In this document: piece after piece, positions 10,918-20,956 of the stretch
Layout of the letters: each line of letters opens with the position of its first letter
Position numbering within the stretch: the first letter of the stretch is position 1
Source of the DNA: Episyrphus balteatus
Taxonomy: Eukaryota; Arthropoda; Insecta; Diptera; Syrphidae
DNA length: 64,000 bases
Assembly (NCBI RefSeq): GCF_945859705.1
Contig: NC_079135.1
Coordinates: 78,934,253 to 78,998,252 of the forward strand
Direction of reading: 5' to 3'
Program-made: the position numbers and the translations under genes
Notes under the pieces: generated by a model
The model's input: only the letters and a program-made list of their open reading frames with translations
Told to the model about the DNA's origin: nothing
Databases searched by the model: none

Positions 10918-11482
10918 AAGGAAAAAATTTTTGGTATACAGCTTGGTGTTAGGGTGGTTTACAATCGGTGAAAAGTCCTGAAGTTTCCTCTGTCCTCTAG
11001 TCCCATTATAAGGGGTCAAAGGTCACAACATTTTTATTTTAAAAACAGTAACTTTAAGACAAAAATTGTGCTCTACAAAATTGTAGTGGAGGCTATTTTA
11101 CAAAAAATTGTCGCACAAAGTTTTCTTGTATCATGCACCGTTTAGAAATTATATCACTTAAAACTCGCATATGTTTTTCTTGATATTTGTTATTTTAATC
11201 AAATTAAATGGTATAGTTTGAAATGTTGTAATGTCTAAACGGTAAGGGATACAGAAACACTTTATAAGACAATTTTTTGTAAAATAACCTCAGCTACAAT
11301 TTTGTAGAACATAATTTTTGCCTTAAACCTACCGTTTTTAAAATAAAAAATGTTGTGACCTTTGACCCGTAATAATAGGTCTAGCGGACAGAGGAAACTT
11401 CAGGACCTTTAACAGACTTTAAACTACCCTAACACAAAGCTGTATACCAAAAATCAGCCTGTTACAAATTTTTTCCTTTCTT
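10918..11482. repeat. Foldback-like inverted repeat, about 270-bp arms
   Basis: The left arm (GGTATACAGCTT, AGTCCTGAAGTTTCCTCTGTCC, GGGTCAAAGGTCACAAC, CTACAAAATTGTAG, ACCGTTTAGA) recurs in order as the reverse complement on the right. Arms meet near 11200 with a short spacer and are visibly diverged, so this is an older unit. No convincing target duplication was found. Probably a non-autonomous foldback or MITE-type element. Confidence 0.8.
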
Positions 11483-14327
11483 TGACAACAGATTTAAAAA
11501 TGTTGTACCAAATTCGAAACGAAATGAAAACGTCAAAAAAAATAAAGTTATAGCAACTCCATTAAATACCAAAATCATACAGGGGTGATTTACTTTGCTT
11601 TTATTTACTTTTTATTAACGTTTCGTTTTTCAAAGCTACCTATGAATCAAATTTTCATTTATTAAAACGTTCGATTTATTTTAAATATTTTATTTATATT
11701 ATTTAGAATGTGAAAAACAAAATAAAAAATAAAATTTTTAGGAAAAATTAAAAAAACATGAATTTGCGAATTAAACATCATAATTCAAAATTGCATTTGG
11801 AAAGAATTCATAAGCCAAAATGAGTTGCAATTTATTGCAAATTTGGTCGAAATTATGAAGAAAAAAGGAAACAAAATTCAAAGATAACCCAAAAGGATGT
11901 TTACTGGTTTAACCATGATTTCAAGAAAATGCCAACATTTTCAAGGACGATGTGTGATGGTACGCTGGGAATAAAGAAAAGAAAGGTTAGTCAACTTTTT
12001 TTTAAGAATATTATTTTTAAATGAAATTTGTGTGCATGAGATGGAATTTAGGGTTAAAACACCATTTCATAGAAAAACAGTTCCTGTTAATCGACCATAA
12101 ACGAAAATTACGCTCTTCTTTGGTTTCCTGGTGGTAGATTTAAGAATCCTTTACTGCAATAGCGGGGTGGAAATTTTTGTTTTAGTTCTTGAAATTTAAT
12201 TTAAGCCACTTTAGAGAAAACATTTACAAAACCTCAAAAGTAATTTTATTTGCAACTCGTTTGCATACAACAATGCGGATTTGATATCATCTTGTTTTTA
12301 TCATGTTATACATATATATCTAACAAAAAACTAACAATTCAAAATATTTTACCATTTACCAACAAACCAACTCAAAAAAACAACTTCTTTAAAATTGAAA
12401 ATGTATCTCACCTGCCATAACCTTATCCAATTTCTCTCTAAAGCACAAACCTGAAAAAGTCCTTAAAAACATTTCCCAAACTCCTGATCCACTTCAACTT
12501 CAACTCAATGCAGAGATGTTCAAAACGATTTGTACTCTTGGTGATGGCAGTAAAAAGCATCATTATGTCGTTGCCATGAAGCTTAAGCAAAAATCACCAG
12601 GGAATCTATGCCAGTTGTGAATCAAAAATATAAAACCCCACCTCGTATATCTTGTATTCTATATACTCTTTATACGACTGTGTACCACATAAAATGGAAC
12701 TTATAAACCTGTAGAACTTTTAAATATTAAAGTTTGAACTTCTTTCTATAAGGTAGCAAGATATTTATTTAGTTTTATTTTTTTGGCAAAGATACATCCA
12801 AATTCGCATGGAGATGAATAACACTAAGACGTTGGAATAACTCCAACCCATCAACCAGTCTGTACGGCGGTGGTGGTGTGCCACTTGAGTTTTATTTTGA
12901 TGCCTCTGAATATAATCTTGAAGATGGTAGATATCTCTTTTCTTTTTTTGGGGGGGATTTATAAGCTGTAAGTGGTATTTATGGCATAGTAGTCTTCTTG
13001 TAGACTGGCAGAAATAAAATCAACTTAACTTTTATGTGTCTTAGTTCATTCTTCAAACAGAAATCAACTTCCTCCTCGAGAACCGCAAAGTTAAACGTCA
13101 AGAAGAAGTATCTTTTGTCGCCCCCGAATGCGAAAAAAGAAAGAAGAGATATCTTCTTGAGTAAGGTTATGAAGTAAACTATATTCGAGTGCTTGTATCA
13201 TGGTTTTTATAGTAAATATAACTTCTGTGGATGTCTTTACTGCATCGAAATATTTACTGTGTAACATGATACTGCATGGTTTTAACCAAAAAGAACACAA
13301 TTTAAGATGCTTTTCATAAATTTTACAAACACAATCTAATTGAAAATCTTGAACAAATGAAAAATATGGTTGCAGATGACGTTTTATATATATATCATTT
13401 AATGTATTTATATGAAACTTGAGAGTTCTCAAAGGTTAAAAAGAAAGCTTTTTTAACCACAAAACTATTATTAAAAATTATGCATGTATAACGTTTCAAA
13501 AAATAATATGAAATTTTTGCAAGTTAAGTTCCGAACTTGCAAACAAAAATCATCTGTGAACCCTTACTGGTTGAACAGAATGAAAATTCGCTTGTAGCAA
13601 AGAAAAACGTCGTGGTATAAGATGTCAAATAAATTCGCTCAAAATGTAGAAAAGATGAACAGAATTATGTGGCGTACAAAAATGTCAATTGCCTTGAAAA
13701 AAAAATAATTTTAACTGAGTAACCACATTAGAAATGTCAAAAGTCATTCCGCTTGTAGCTTGAAGTAAAAGTCGACTCGACTTGTACCACAGCGAATTTC
13801 CTTGCCACAGCCACAGCTACGTATTCTGGCACCAATATACTAATTTCATACTTTTTAACTTTGACAGCGACACAAGACACAAGCCACAGACACACATTCT
13901 GGTCTACCAGTTAGACTTAAAAACTTAGATCTTTTCCTTGGATTTACAATTGGTCTGGAAAATAAAAAAAAAAAAGAAATTCGAATGTATCAGAAGATCA
14001 ATTTTATTGATCTACAAAAAAAATTACACATACGCCACAGTGACCCATTTCTGTATGGTAAAAGTTTGGAAACAAGTTTTTTATATGAGTTCATGGTAAA
14101 GAGGCCTACGCATCTAGGTACTTATTGCAGGTTATTTTGATGGGTATGGTGTGAAAGTTCGGGGCGTAATGGATACAGTAATTGCAGTATACTTTTTTTT
14201 GTGAACAAAATAATGGTCTCTAGGGAAGCAAGTTTTCAATGAATTTATTAGTAGAGTAACTAAAGCAAATTATTAGGGAACCCGGCAGAACAGCTTTGAT
14301 TTTGACGATTTTTTTTTTTTTCAAATG
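11483..14327. other. Intergenic DNA without recognised gene
   Basis: AT-rich DNA with no supported gene. A 113-codon minus-strand open frame (13091-13432) has no recognisable domain, no splice context and AT-driven composition, so it is not called. A motif CGCCACAGTGACCC at about 14034 has a near match (ACCACAGTGACCC) at about 23430, pointing to a short dispersed repeat. Confidence 0.5.
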
Positions 14328-14550
14328 TACACTGAGGGAAAAAATAAATTGAAGTTGAAAAGTCGTTGTTTCAAAGATGAACCACTTTTATTTATGTGAC
14401 TTTAAGATACGAAACCATCAAAAGTTAACCTTTTTTCCACGTTGATTTAAAAATGTTGATCTTCAACGCAAAATCATTCCGAATAATAGTTAAATCAATG
14501 TGGTTTTCATTGGTTTCACGTTGTTTTATGGTTGCTTTTCCCTCAGTGTA
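14328..14550. mobile_element. MITE with CACTGAGGGAAAA termini
   Basis: Terminal inverted repeats CACTGAGGGAAAA and TTTTCCCTCAGTG, each bordered by TA, as in Tc1/mariner-type TA target duplication. The interior has no coding capacity. A second, 3'-truncated copy lies at 39544-39733. The left LTR of the gypsy-type element starts only 16 bp further on. Confidence 0.85.
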
Positions 14551-14561
14551 GGTAATTAAAA

Positions 14562-14565
14562 ATAC
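14562..14565. repeat. LTR element target-site duplication (left)
   Basis: ATAC immediately before the left LTR, repeated immediately after the right LTR at 20800-20803. Four-base duplications are usual for Ty3/gypsy integration. Confidence 0.85.
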
Positions 14566-14676
14566 TGTAACGATGAATTACTGAACTACTTTTAAGATAA
14601 AAGTCTGAACACACTACCTACTCCTGCAAAGGTAGAAATGTGAACGGACCTTTAGTAACTAAGAAAAATATCTCAT

Positions 14677-14774
14677 TGAACACATCTAAAAATATCCCAC
14701 TGAACACATCTAAAAATATCTCACTGAACACATCTCAAAATATCCCACACTGAACACATCTCAAAATATCCCAC
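14677..14774 (+). repeat. U3 tandem repeats (4 x 24-26 bp)
   Basis: Four head-to-tail units beginning TGAACACATCT and ending ATATCCCAC or ATATCTCAC. The right LTR carries the same set at 20363-20460. Such repeats in U3 often act as enhancer-type elements; here that role is inference. Confidence 0.85.
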
Positions 14775-14875
14775 TAGACTGGAAGTATGAAGTGCCCTTC
14801 CTGGAAAGGAAGTTTCGAGAGACAGGGACGAGACACGAGAGCCTTCGAGGACGTTCTCGAGTCTCGAGATTCCGG

Positions 14876-14883
14876 TATAAAAG
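14876..14883 (+). promoter_or_regulatory. TATA box of the retrotransposon promoter
   Basis: TATAAAAG in a local GC-rich context, about 30 bp before ACAGTTTAA (about 14907), a plausible transcription start. The same site in the right LTR is 20562-20569. An overlapping run of TTCTCGAG/CTCGAGATTC just upstream is palindromic. Confidence 0.75.
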
Positions 14884-15114
14884 GCAGCGTAGACACCGAC
14901 GGGAGACAGTTTAATCTTGAAAGTGAAAGAGTACAGTACAAAGTGAAATAAAGTGTTGCGAATTGTTAGTAGTAAATAAAGTGATTTAAAAGTGTGTTTG
15001 TTTGAGCGAATAATAAAAGTAAATTGAGTTGAAATAAAGTGTGTTCTTATTTGAACGGAAATAGAAGTGGAAATTAAATAAGTTTTATTGTGAACCCGGA
15101 ATAAAACATTACAT

Positions 15115-15132
15115 TGGTGTCAGAAAAGTGGA
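15115..15132 (+). other. Primer-binding site
   Basis: TGGTGTCAGAAAAGTGG begins one base after the left LTR. TGG pairs with the CCA end of a tRNA, and the sequence resembles sites assigned to tRNA-Leu in other fly retrotransposons; the tRNA identity is from memory and unverified. Confidence 0.75.
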
Positions 15133-15263
15133 ATAAAACTTATTTATTTGTGCGAATCAGATAATTTCGCGAATAAAATAAAAAGTGCGCGTGTGTTTTA
15201 ACAATAAACAAAGTGTAAAACATTTTGAAATAAGTAAAAGTGCTCGCGTTTTGAAAAGTTAAA

Positions 15264-18200
15264 ATGGGTAAAACACTAAATCAGTTAAGTTTGACTGAGT
15301 TGAAGGCGGAATTGACTAAGCGAAGTCTTCCTACTGCTGGATCGAAAAATGATCTCATTATTCGTCTACAGGATTATTTAACCCAGAAAAACGAAGATTT
15401 GGATACATTTCAATTCGAGGTTGAAATGATAGAAGAACGAGTAAGTACTAGTTCCGATATGTCATCCATGATGGCTGTTCTCCTTGCAAAATTTGAAGAA
15501 CAGAAAGAACAAATTGAGACACAACGCAAGGAACAGAGAGAACAAATGGAAAAACAACGTACCGAGCAAAGGAGTGAACAACAGAGTGTTCTCAAACAAA
15601 TGGAAAAACAACGTACCGAGCAAAAGAGTGAACAACAGAATCTTCTCGAAAAATTAGATGAACAGAAAAACATCATCCAAGGTAAGCTTGACGCGATCGA
15701 GAACAAGTTCGTTGCTATTGATGCTTCCATCAAATGCGTTGAAAAGCAATCTCAAGAAAAGTTCGAGAAAGTTGAAGAAAAACTCGAGAAAGTAGAAGGA
15801 AAGTTCGAGAAAGTGGATGACAAGTTTGAAAAAATGGAAGTTAAAATGCAAAGTATTACTGAGGAACTTGACAAGGTTCGGAAAATTAAGATTCGAGAAA
15901 GTTCTGGTGAGTACCCAAAGAAGAAGGAAATGCATCCACCAACATTTGATGGACAAAGTTCTTGGTCGATCTACAAGAAACAGTTTGAGGCAGCTGCAAC
16001 AACAAATGGCTGGGATGACGAAGACAAATGTATAGCGCTGACTCTTGCTCTTAGAGGTCCTGCTGCTGAGTTGTTACAAACGTTACCACCAGAAAAGAAT
16101 GGTAACTTTAACGCTCTTGTCCAGGTCATTGAAAAACGCTTTGGAGATGGCCATATGCAGGAAGTCTTCCGCGTCCAACTCAATACAAGAGTCCAGAAAA
16201 GAGGAGAAACTCTGCAACAACTTCAAGCAGATATTGAAAGGTTGGCTCATCTGGCATATCCGACAGCAGGAGACGACATTATCAATCAGTTTGCGACAGA
16301 AGCCTTTGTACGTGCTGTATCTGATATAAATCTTCAGCGAGCAATTCGAACAGCTGGAAAACGTTCCCTTCCTGAAGCATTAGCGTTTGCACTGACTATG
16401 GAAGCAGCAGAACAGGCTTCTCAAGGCGTTCATCGGGTAAGAGAAGTTGCAGTGGAGGAATGCTCTTGTCAAAAACTCGCGTTCCAAAGAAACCAGCGAG
16501 ACGGAGCTGCTCGATGCTGGAACTGTAACAAGACAGGACATCTCCAGCGGCAGTGCAGATTGCCACCAAGAAGAACTGCTTGCGAACACTGTGGAAACAG
16601 GAATATTGCCCAACAACAGGTAAGCGATACAACTAACACTCATGCTCATCTTGTTTCCCATTCGGGAAATCTGGTATCTGGTATCGATGGCCCCAGAACC
16701 ACAATTCAAGTCTCACAGAGTAAACGAGACAACAAAAGTCTGACAGTGGAGGCGACCATAAACAACAAACAACACGTGGCTACAATTGACACCGGTGCCA
16801 CCGCCTCTATTGTACGAAGAGACTTGGTGAAGATGACATGGCTACATAACACCAACAGCTACCGTCTGAAGACAGCCACAGGAGAAGCAGCAAGGGTGTA
16901 CGGTGAAGTTCGTCTTACGATCCGTATGGCAGAACTAGAGTTTTCGCATGTGTTTTTGGTGGCAGATATATGTGACGAGTGCATCATTGGAATCGACTTC
17001 ATGAAGGACCATGAAATCATTTTGGATATAGGTAATCAAGTCCTGAAATACAGAAATGTGGAGATCCCAATGGTCTATGGCAACGAAAATTCAACAACAA
17101 TTAGAACTGTCATCAAAGAAGACATGTGCCTGCCTCCTTCTTCAGAAGTTTTTGTGTGGACGAAACTAAAGGGGAATATTGGAAGCCATCGATACCTCAT
17201 GGTTGAGCCAGAAGTTAAACAAAGTTCCCAAAACATCATCATCGGGAAGACTCTTGTGGCACCAAAGAACAACATGGTACCTGTACGCATACTTAACATC
17301 AAACCGTACCCAATCAAGCTTAAGAAAGGAGAAGTTGTTGGGCAATGTGAATCTGTGGCCGCAATAACTAAGATCAACGAGGTGGATACACAGATGACTA
17401 TGAACTCGGAGAAACTAAAGAAACAAATTCTCAAATCAGACAACTTGAGTCAACATCAGCTTAATGTTGCGGGAAGTCTTCTTCACGAATATGCTGATAT
17501 TTTCTCTTCACCCAGCGGGCAATACGGCCGGACACAACTGGTGCAGCATCGAATCGATACAGGAGATGCTAGGCCGATTCGTCAACCAGCAAGACGTCTC
17601 CCGTTGGCCAAACAAGGTGAAGTTGAAGAAATGATAACAACAATGAAGAAAGACGGGCTAATCGAAAATTCCAAAAGCCCTTGGGCATCACCGGTAGTTC
17701 TCGTCAAAAAGAAGGATGGAAGCACTCGATTTTGTGTCGACTACCGCAGGCTGAATGATGTGACGAAGAAAGACAGCTACCCACTGCCAAGAATCAGCGA
17801 TACTCTAGATGCAATGGAAGGAGCACAATGGTTTTCGACTTTGGATTTGAAGAGTGGCTACTGGCAGGTAGAAATCCATCCAGAAGATCGGGAGAAGACG
17901 GCTTTCTCCACAGGAAATGGTCTGTGGCAGTTTAATGTCATGCCGTTTGGGCTATGCAATGCCCCAGCTACTTTTGAGCGCTTAATGGAGTGCGTTTTAA
18001 ATGGATTAACCTGGAAATCTTGCCTAGTCTATTTGGATGATGTCATCGTTTACGGGAAAACATTTGATGACCATTGTGAAAACCTAAAGGCTGTATTCCA
18101 AAGGCTACGAGAAGCACATCTTAAGTTGAATCCAAAGAAATGTGCACTTTTCAAGACCGAGGTTAAATATTTGGGGCATATCATCTCATCCCAAGGAGTG

Positions 18201-20240
18201 AAGACTGATCCTGAAAAGGTTGACACTGTGAAGAACTGGCCAACCCCTCAGGACAAGCATCAACTTCGGAGTTTCCTCGGTCTGGCAACGTACTATCGAC
18301 GATTTGTGAAGGATTTTGCGAGAATCGCCAAAAGCTTGCACCAACTTACGGAGAAGGGTAAACCCTTTAAATGGTCAGGTGAGTGTGAGAAAAGCTTTCA
18401 GGAACTGAAGCTGCGGTTATGTGAAGCTCCTGTGCTGGCCTATCCGACTCCAGGCAAACAATTCATCATTGACGCAGATGCAAGTAATGTTGGAGTTGGT
18501 GCTGTTTTATCGCAAGTTCATGACGGAGAAGAAAAGGTCGTTGCCTATTTCAGCAAGGTACTCTCGAAACAAGAAAGAAACTATTGCGTGACCAGAAGGG
18601 AACTTCTAGCTCTGGTATTGGCAACAAAGCACTTCCATAAGTACATCTATGGACAGAAGTTCCTTCTTCGCACAGATCATGGTGCACTAAATTGGCTTTT
18701 GAACTTCAAAAATCCAGAGGGTCAAGTAGCAAGATGGATCGAGATACTTCAGACGTATCAATGTCAGATTCAACATCGAAGAGGAAAACTGCATTCAAAT
18801 GCAGACGCATTATCTCGACGCCCGTGCAAGCAAGACTGCAAACATTGCACACGACTAGAAGAAAAGGAAGTTGTCGCTGTTAGAAGAACGAGAGCTGATC
18901 CCATTTGCGGCTGGAGTAATGAAGAACTCAGAATGGCCCAACAGGAAGATTCGGACATCGAACCCATCCTTGCATGGAAGGAACATCAAGAGAAACCAGA
19001 ATGGGCCGACATCTCCGACCGAAGCCCCACTCTAAAAGCATATTGGGCACAATGGGACTCACTTCATGTGCAAGAAGGGCTACTCAGGCGTAAGTGGGAA
19101 TCCGCAGATGGTAAATCCTATGTAATGCAGCTAGTCGTACCTCAGTCAAAGGTAAATGATGTTCTCCGAGAGATGCACGGTGGAACTTCTGGAGGCCATT
19201 TAGGCATCAACAAGACGCTGGAAAAGCTACGACAGCAATTCTACTGGTTACGTATGAGAGAAGACGTTGAAAAGTGGTGCCGAAAATGTGATACTTGTGC
19301 CGCTAGCAAAGGACCAGCTAGAAAAATCCAAAGCAAGATGCAGCAGTACAATGTGGGTGCACCTTTTGAGAGAATTGCAATAGACGTAGCAGGTCCTTTT
19401 CCCGAAACCAACAACGGAAATCGATACATCCTTGTAGTGATGGACTACTTCAGCAAATGGCCTGAGGCATTTGCCATTCCAAACCAGGAAACCAAAACAG
19501 TTGTGGATAAGATTGTCTTTCATTGGGTGAGCAGGTTCGGAGTACCCATGGAACTTCATTCCGACCAAGGAAGGAACTTCGAATCTAAGATTTTTCAAGA
19601 GGTTTGCTCACTCCTTGGCATCAAGAAGACGCGAACAACACCGCTTCATCCACAATCTGATGGGATGGTTGAGCGATTTAACAGGACACTTAAGGAACAC
19701 CTGTCAAAAGTAGTCAATGATAATCAACGAGACTGGGACCGACATATTCCATTATTCTTGATGGCTTATAGAAGTGCAACACATAGTTCTACTGGACATA
19801 CACCATCGGAAGTCCTATTTGGCTCAACAATACGTCTGCCAAGTGAGATAAAATTTGGAAGTGTTCCAAACGAGCCACATGAAATGGATGAGTACGTAGA
19901 TAACCTGAAAGGAACACTGGCTGACATTCACCAACGGACAAGGACAAATATAAAAGCGTCTAGTGACAGGATGAAAACAAGATATGACGCACGAGCGACA
20001 GCAACAGGGTTTCAAGAAGGAGAACTTGTGTGGTTTTACAATCCCCACCGACAAAAGGGACTATCACCGAAGCTACAACAAAACTGGGAAGGCCCTTACA
20101 CAGTAATAACCAGAATTAACGACGTGGTTTACCGTATACAAAGAGGGGTAAGAGGCAAACTTAAGGTAGTTCATTGTGACCGTTTACATCGTTATAATGG
20201 TGATAGAAGCAATGGAGTTGTTCGGGACGAACAATCCTAA
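15264..20240 (+). CDS. Gag-Pol polyprotein of Ty3/gypsy retrotransposon
   Basis: A single 1658-residue frame encoding structural and enzymatic proteins in one polyprotein. Order: a SAP-like helix-turn-helix (about 8-42); a long Glu/Lys/Gln-rich coiled coil (about 73-209) with repeated EKFEKV-type heptads; a retrotransposon Gag capsid region (about 225-385); one CCHC zinc knuckle (418-431) and a second CxxC (440-443) without the rest of a knuckle. Aspartic protease has DTGA at D509. Reverse transcriptase has YLDD at 923-926. RNase H has its first Asp at about 1070. Integrase has an HHCC zinc region from about 1312 and catalytic D1374, D1434 and E1470 (D-x35-E), then a GPY/F-like end. The ATG at 15264 follows AAA and is the first in frame after the leader. 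All catalytic residues looked for are present. Gag and Pol are not separated by a frameshift, unlike many relatives, so the Gag:Pol ratio must be set some other way. Confidence 0.97.
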   Translation: MGKTLNQLSLTELKAELTKRSLPTAGSKNDLIIRLQDYLTQKNEDLDTFQFEVEMIEERVSTSSDMSSMMAVLLAKFEEQKEQIETQRKEQREQMEKQRTEQRSEQQSVLKQMEKQRTEQKSEQQNLLEKLDEQKNIIQGKLDAIENKFVAIDASIKCVEKQSQEKFEKVEEKLEKVEGKFEKVDDKFEKMEVKMQSITEELDKVRKIKIRESSGEYPKKKEMHPPTFDGQSSWSIYKKQFEAAATTNGWDDEDKCIALTLALRGPAAELLQTLPPEKNGNFNALVQVIEKRFGDGHMQEVFRVQLNTRVQKRGETLQQLQADIERLAHLAYPTAGDDIINQFATEAFVRAVSDINLQRAIRTAGKRSLPEALAFALTMEAAEQASQGVHRVREVAVEECSCQKLAFQRNQRDGAARCWNCNKTGHLQRQCRLPPRRTACEHCGNRNIAQQQVSDTTNTHAHLVSHSGNLVSGIDGPRTTIQVSQSKRDNKSLTVEATINNKQHVATIDTGATASIVRRDLVKMTWLHNTNSYRLKTATGEAARVYGEVRLTIRMAELEFSHVFLVADICDECIIGIDFMKDHEIILDIGNQVLKYRNVEIPMVYGNENSTTIRTVIKEDMCLPPSSEVFVWTKLKGNIGSHRYLMVEPEVKQSSQNIIIGKTLVAPKNNMVPVRILNIKPYPIKLKKGEVVGQCESVAAITKINEVDTQMTMNSEKLKKQILKSDNLSQHQLNVAGSLLHEYADIFSSPSGQYGRTQLVQHRIDTGDARPIRQPARRLPLAKQGEVEEMITTMKKDGLIENSKSPWASPVVLVKKKDGSTRFCVDYRRLNDVTKKDSYPLPRISDTLDAMEGAQWFSTLDLKSGYWQVEIHPEDREKTAFSTGNGLWQFNVMPFGLCNAPATFERLMECVLNGLTWKSCLVYLDDVIVYGKTFDDHCENLKAVFQRLREAHLKLNPKKCALFKTEVKYLGHIISSQGVKTDPEKVDTVKNWPTPQDKHQLRSFLGLATYYRRFVKDFARIAKSLHQLTEKGKPFKWSGECEKSFQELKLRLCEAPVLAYPTPGKQFIIDADASNVGVGAVLSQVHDGEEKVVAYFSKVLSKQERNYCVTRRELLALVLATKHFHKYIYGQKFLLRTDHGALNWLLNFKNPEGQVARWIEILQTYQCQIQHRRGKLHSNADALSRRPCKQDCKHCTRLEEKEVVAVRRTRADPICGWSNEELRMAQQEDSDIEPILAWKEHQEKPEWADISDRSPTLKAYWAQWDSLHVQEGLLRRKWESADGKSYVMQLVVPQSKVNDVLREMHGGTSGGHLGINKTLEKLRQQFYWLRMREDVEKWCRKCDTCAASKGPARKIQSKMQQYNVGAPFERIAIDVAGPFPETNNGNRYILVVMDYFSKWPEAFAIPNQETKTVVDKIVFHWVSRFGVPMELHSDQGRNFESKIFQEVCSLLGIKKTRTTPLHPQSDGMVERFNRTLKEHLSKVVNDNQRDWDRHIPLFLMAYRSATHSSTGHTPSEVLFGSTIRLPSEIKFGSVPNEPHEMDEYVDNLKGTLADIHQRTRTNIKASSDRMKTRYDARATATGFQEGELVWFYNPHRQKGLSPKLQQNWEGPYTVITRINDVVYRIQRGVRGKLKVVHCDRLHRYNGDRSNGVVRDEQS

Positions 20241-20251
20241 GAGGGGGGCAA
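20239..20251 (+). other. Polypurine tract
   Basis: AAGAGGGGGGCAA lies directly before the TG of the right LTR, overlapping the end of the Gag-Pol stop codon. This is the plus-strand primer position. Confidence 0.85.
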
Positions 20252-20799
20252 TGTAACGATGAATTACTGAACTACTTTTAAGATAAAAGTCTGAACACAC
20301 TACCTACTCCTGCAAAGGTAGAAATGTGAACGGACCTTTAGTAACTAAGAAAAATATCTCATTGAACACATCTAAAAATATCCCACTGAACACATCTAAA
20401 AATATCTCACTGAACACATCTCAAAATATCCCACACTGAACACATCTCAAAATATCCCACTAGACTGGAAGTATGAAGTGCCCTTCCTGGAAAGGAAGTT
20501 TCGAGAGACAGGGACGAGACACGAGAGCCTTCGAGGACGTTCTCGAGTCTCGAGATTCCGGTATAAAAGGCAGCGTAGACACCGACGGGAGACAGTTTAA
20601 TCTTGAAAGTGAAAGAGTACAGTACAAAGTGAAATAAAGTGTTGCGAATTGTTAGTAGTAAATAAAGTGATTTAAAAGTGTGTTTGTTTGAGCGAATAAT
20701 AAAAGTAAATTGAGTTGAAATAAAGTGTGTTCTTATTTGAACGGAAATATAAGTGGAAATTAAATAAGTTTTATTGTGAACCCGGAATAAAACATTACA
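20252..20799 (+). repeat. Right LTR (548 bp)
   Basis: Identical to the left LTR except for T at 20750 (G at 15064). It carries the polyadenylation signals used for the element transcript. ATAC follows at 20800-20803. Confidence 0.96.
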
Positions 20800-20956
20800 A
20801 TACTTTAAAGTCCATAGATTAAAAATTGAAGATGTCACCGTATTGCTTTTTAAAATTGAAATTTTATTTTTTTTTTAACAAAACCATTTTTTCTGCTTAA
20901 AATCCATAAAACAAAAAGCAAAAGATTCTTTAAGTAATTTAAGGAAAAAAAAAAAT

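Larger units (their letters stand above)
14566..15113 (+). repeat. Left LTR (548 bp)
   Basis: Starts TG and ends CA, as LTRs do. Contains four 24-26-bp tandem units in the upstream part (14677-14774), a GA-rich tract, a TATA box at 14876-14883 and several AATAAA hexamers from 14947 on. The order suggests U3 up to about 14905, then R/U5. Confidence 0.96.
14566..20799 (+). mobile_element. Full-length Ty3/gypsy LTR retrotransposon
   Basis: Complete element: 548-bp LTRs at 14566-15113 and 20252-20799, primer-binding site after the left LTR, a single Gag-Pol frame, polypurine tract and ATAC target duplications. LTRs begin TGTAACG and end CATTACA. They differ at one position only (G at 15064, T at 20750). 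Since both LTRs are copied from one template at insertion, near identity means a very recent insertion. The coding frame has no stop or frameshift, so the copy may be autonomous. There is no envelope-like frame between the Pol stop (20240) and the right LTR. Assignment to Ty3/gypsy rests on the PR-RT-RNaseH-INT order; the clade is not resolved. Confidence 0.97.

Noticed and set aside
13091..13432. 113-codon minus-strand frame
   Set aside because: No domain, no splice or promoter context, and composition expected of AT-rich DNA.
20241..20251. Envelope-like third frame in the LTR element
   Set aside because: Only 11 bases separate the Pol stop from the right LTR, so there is no room for one.
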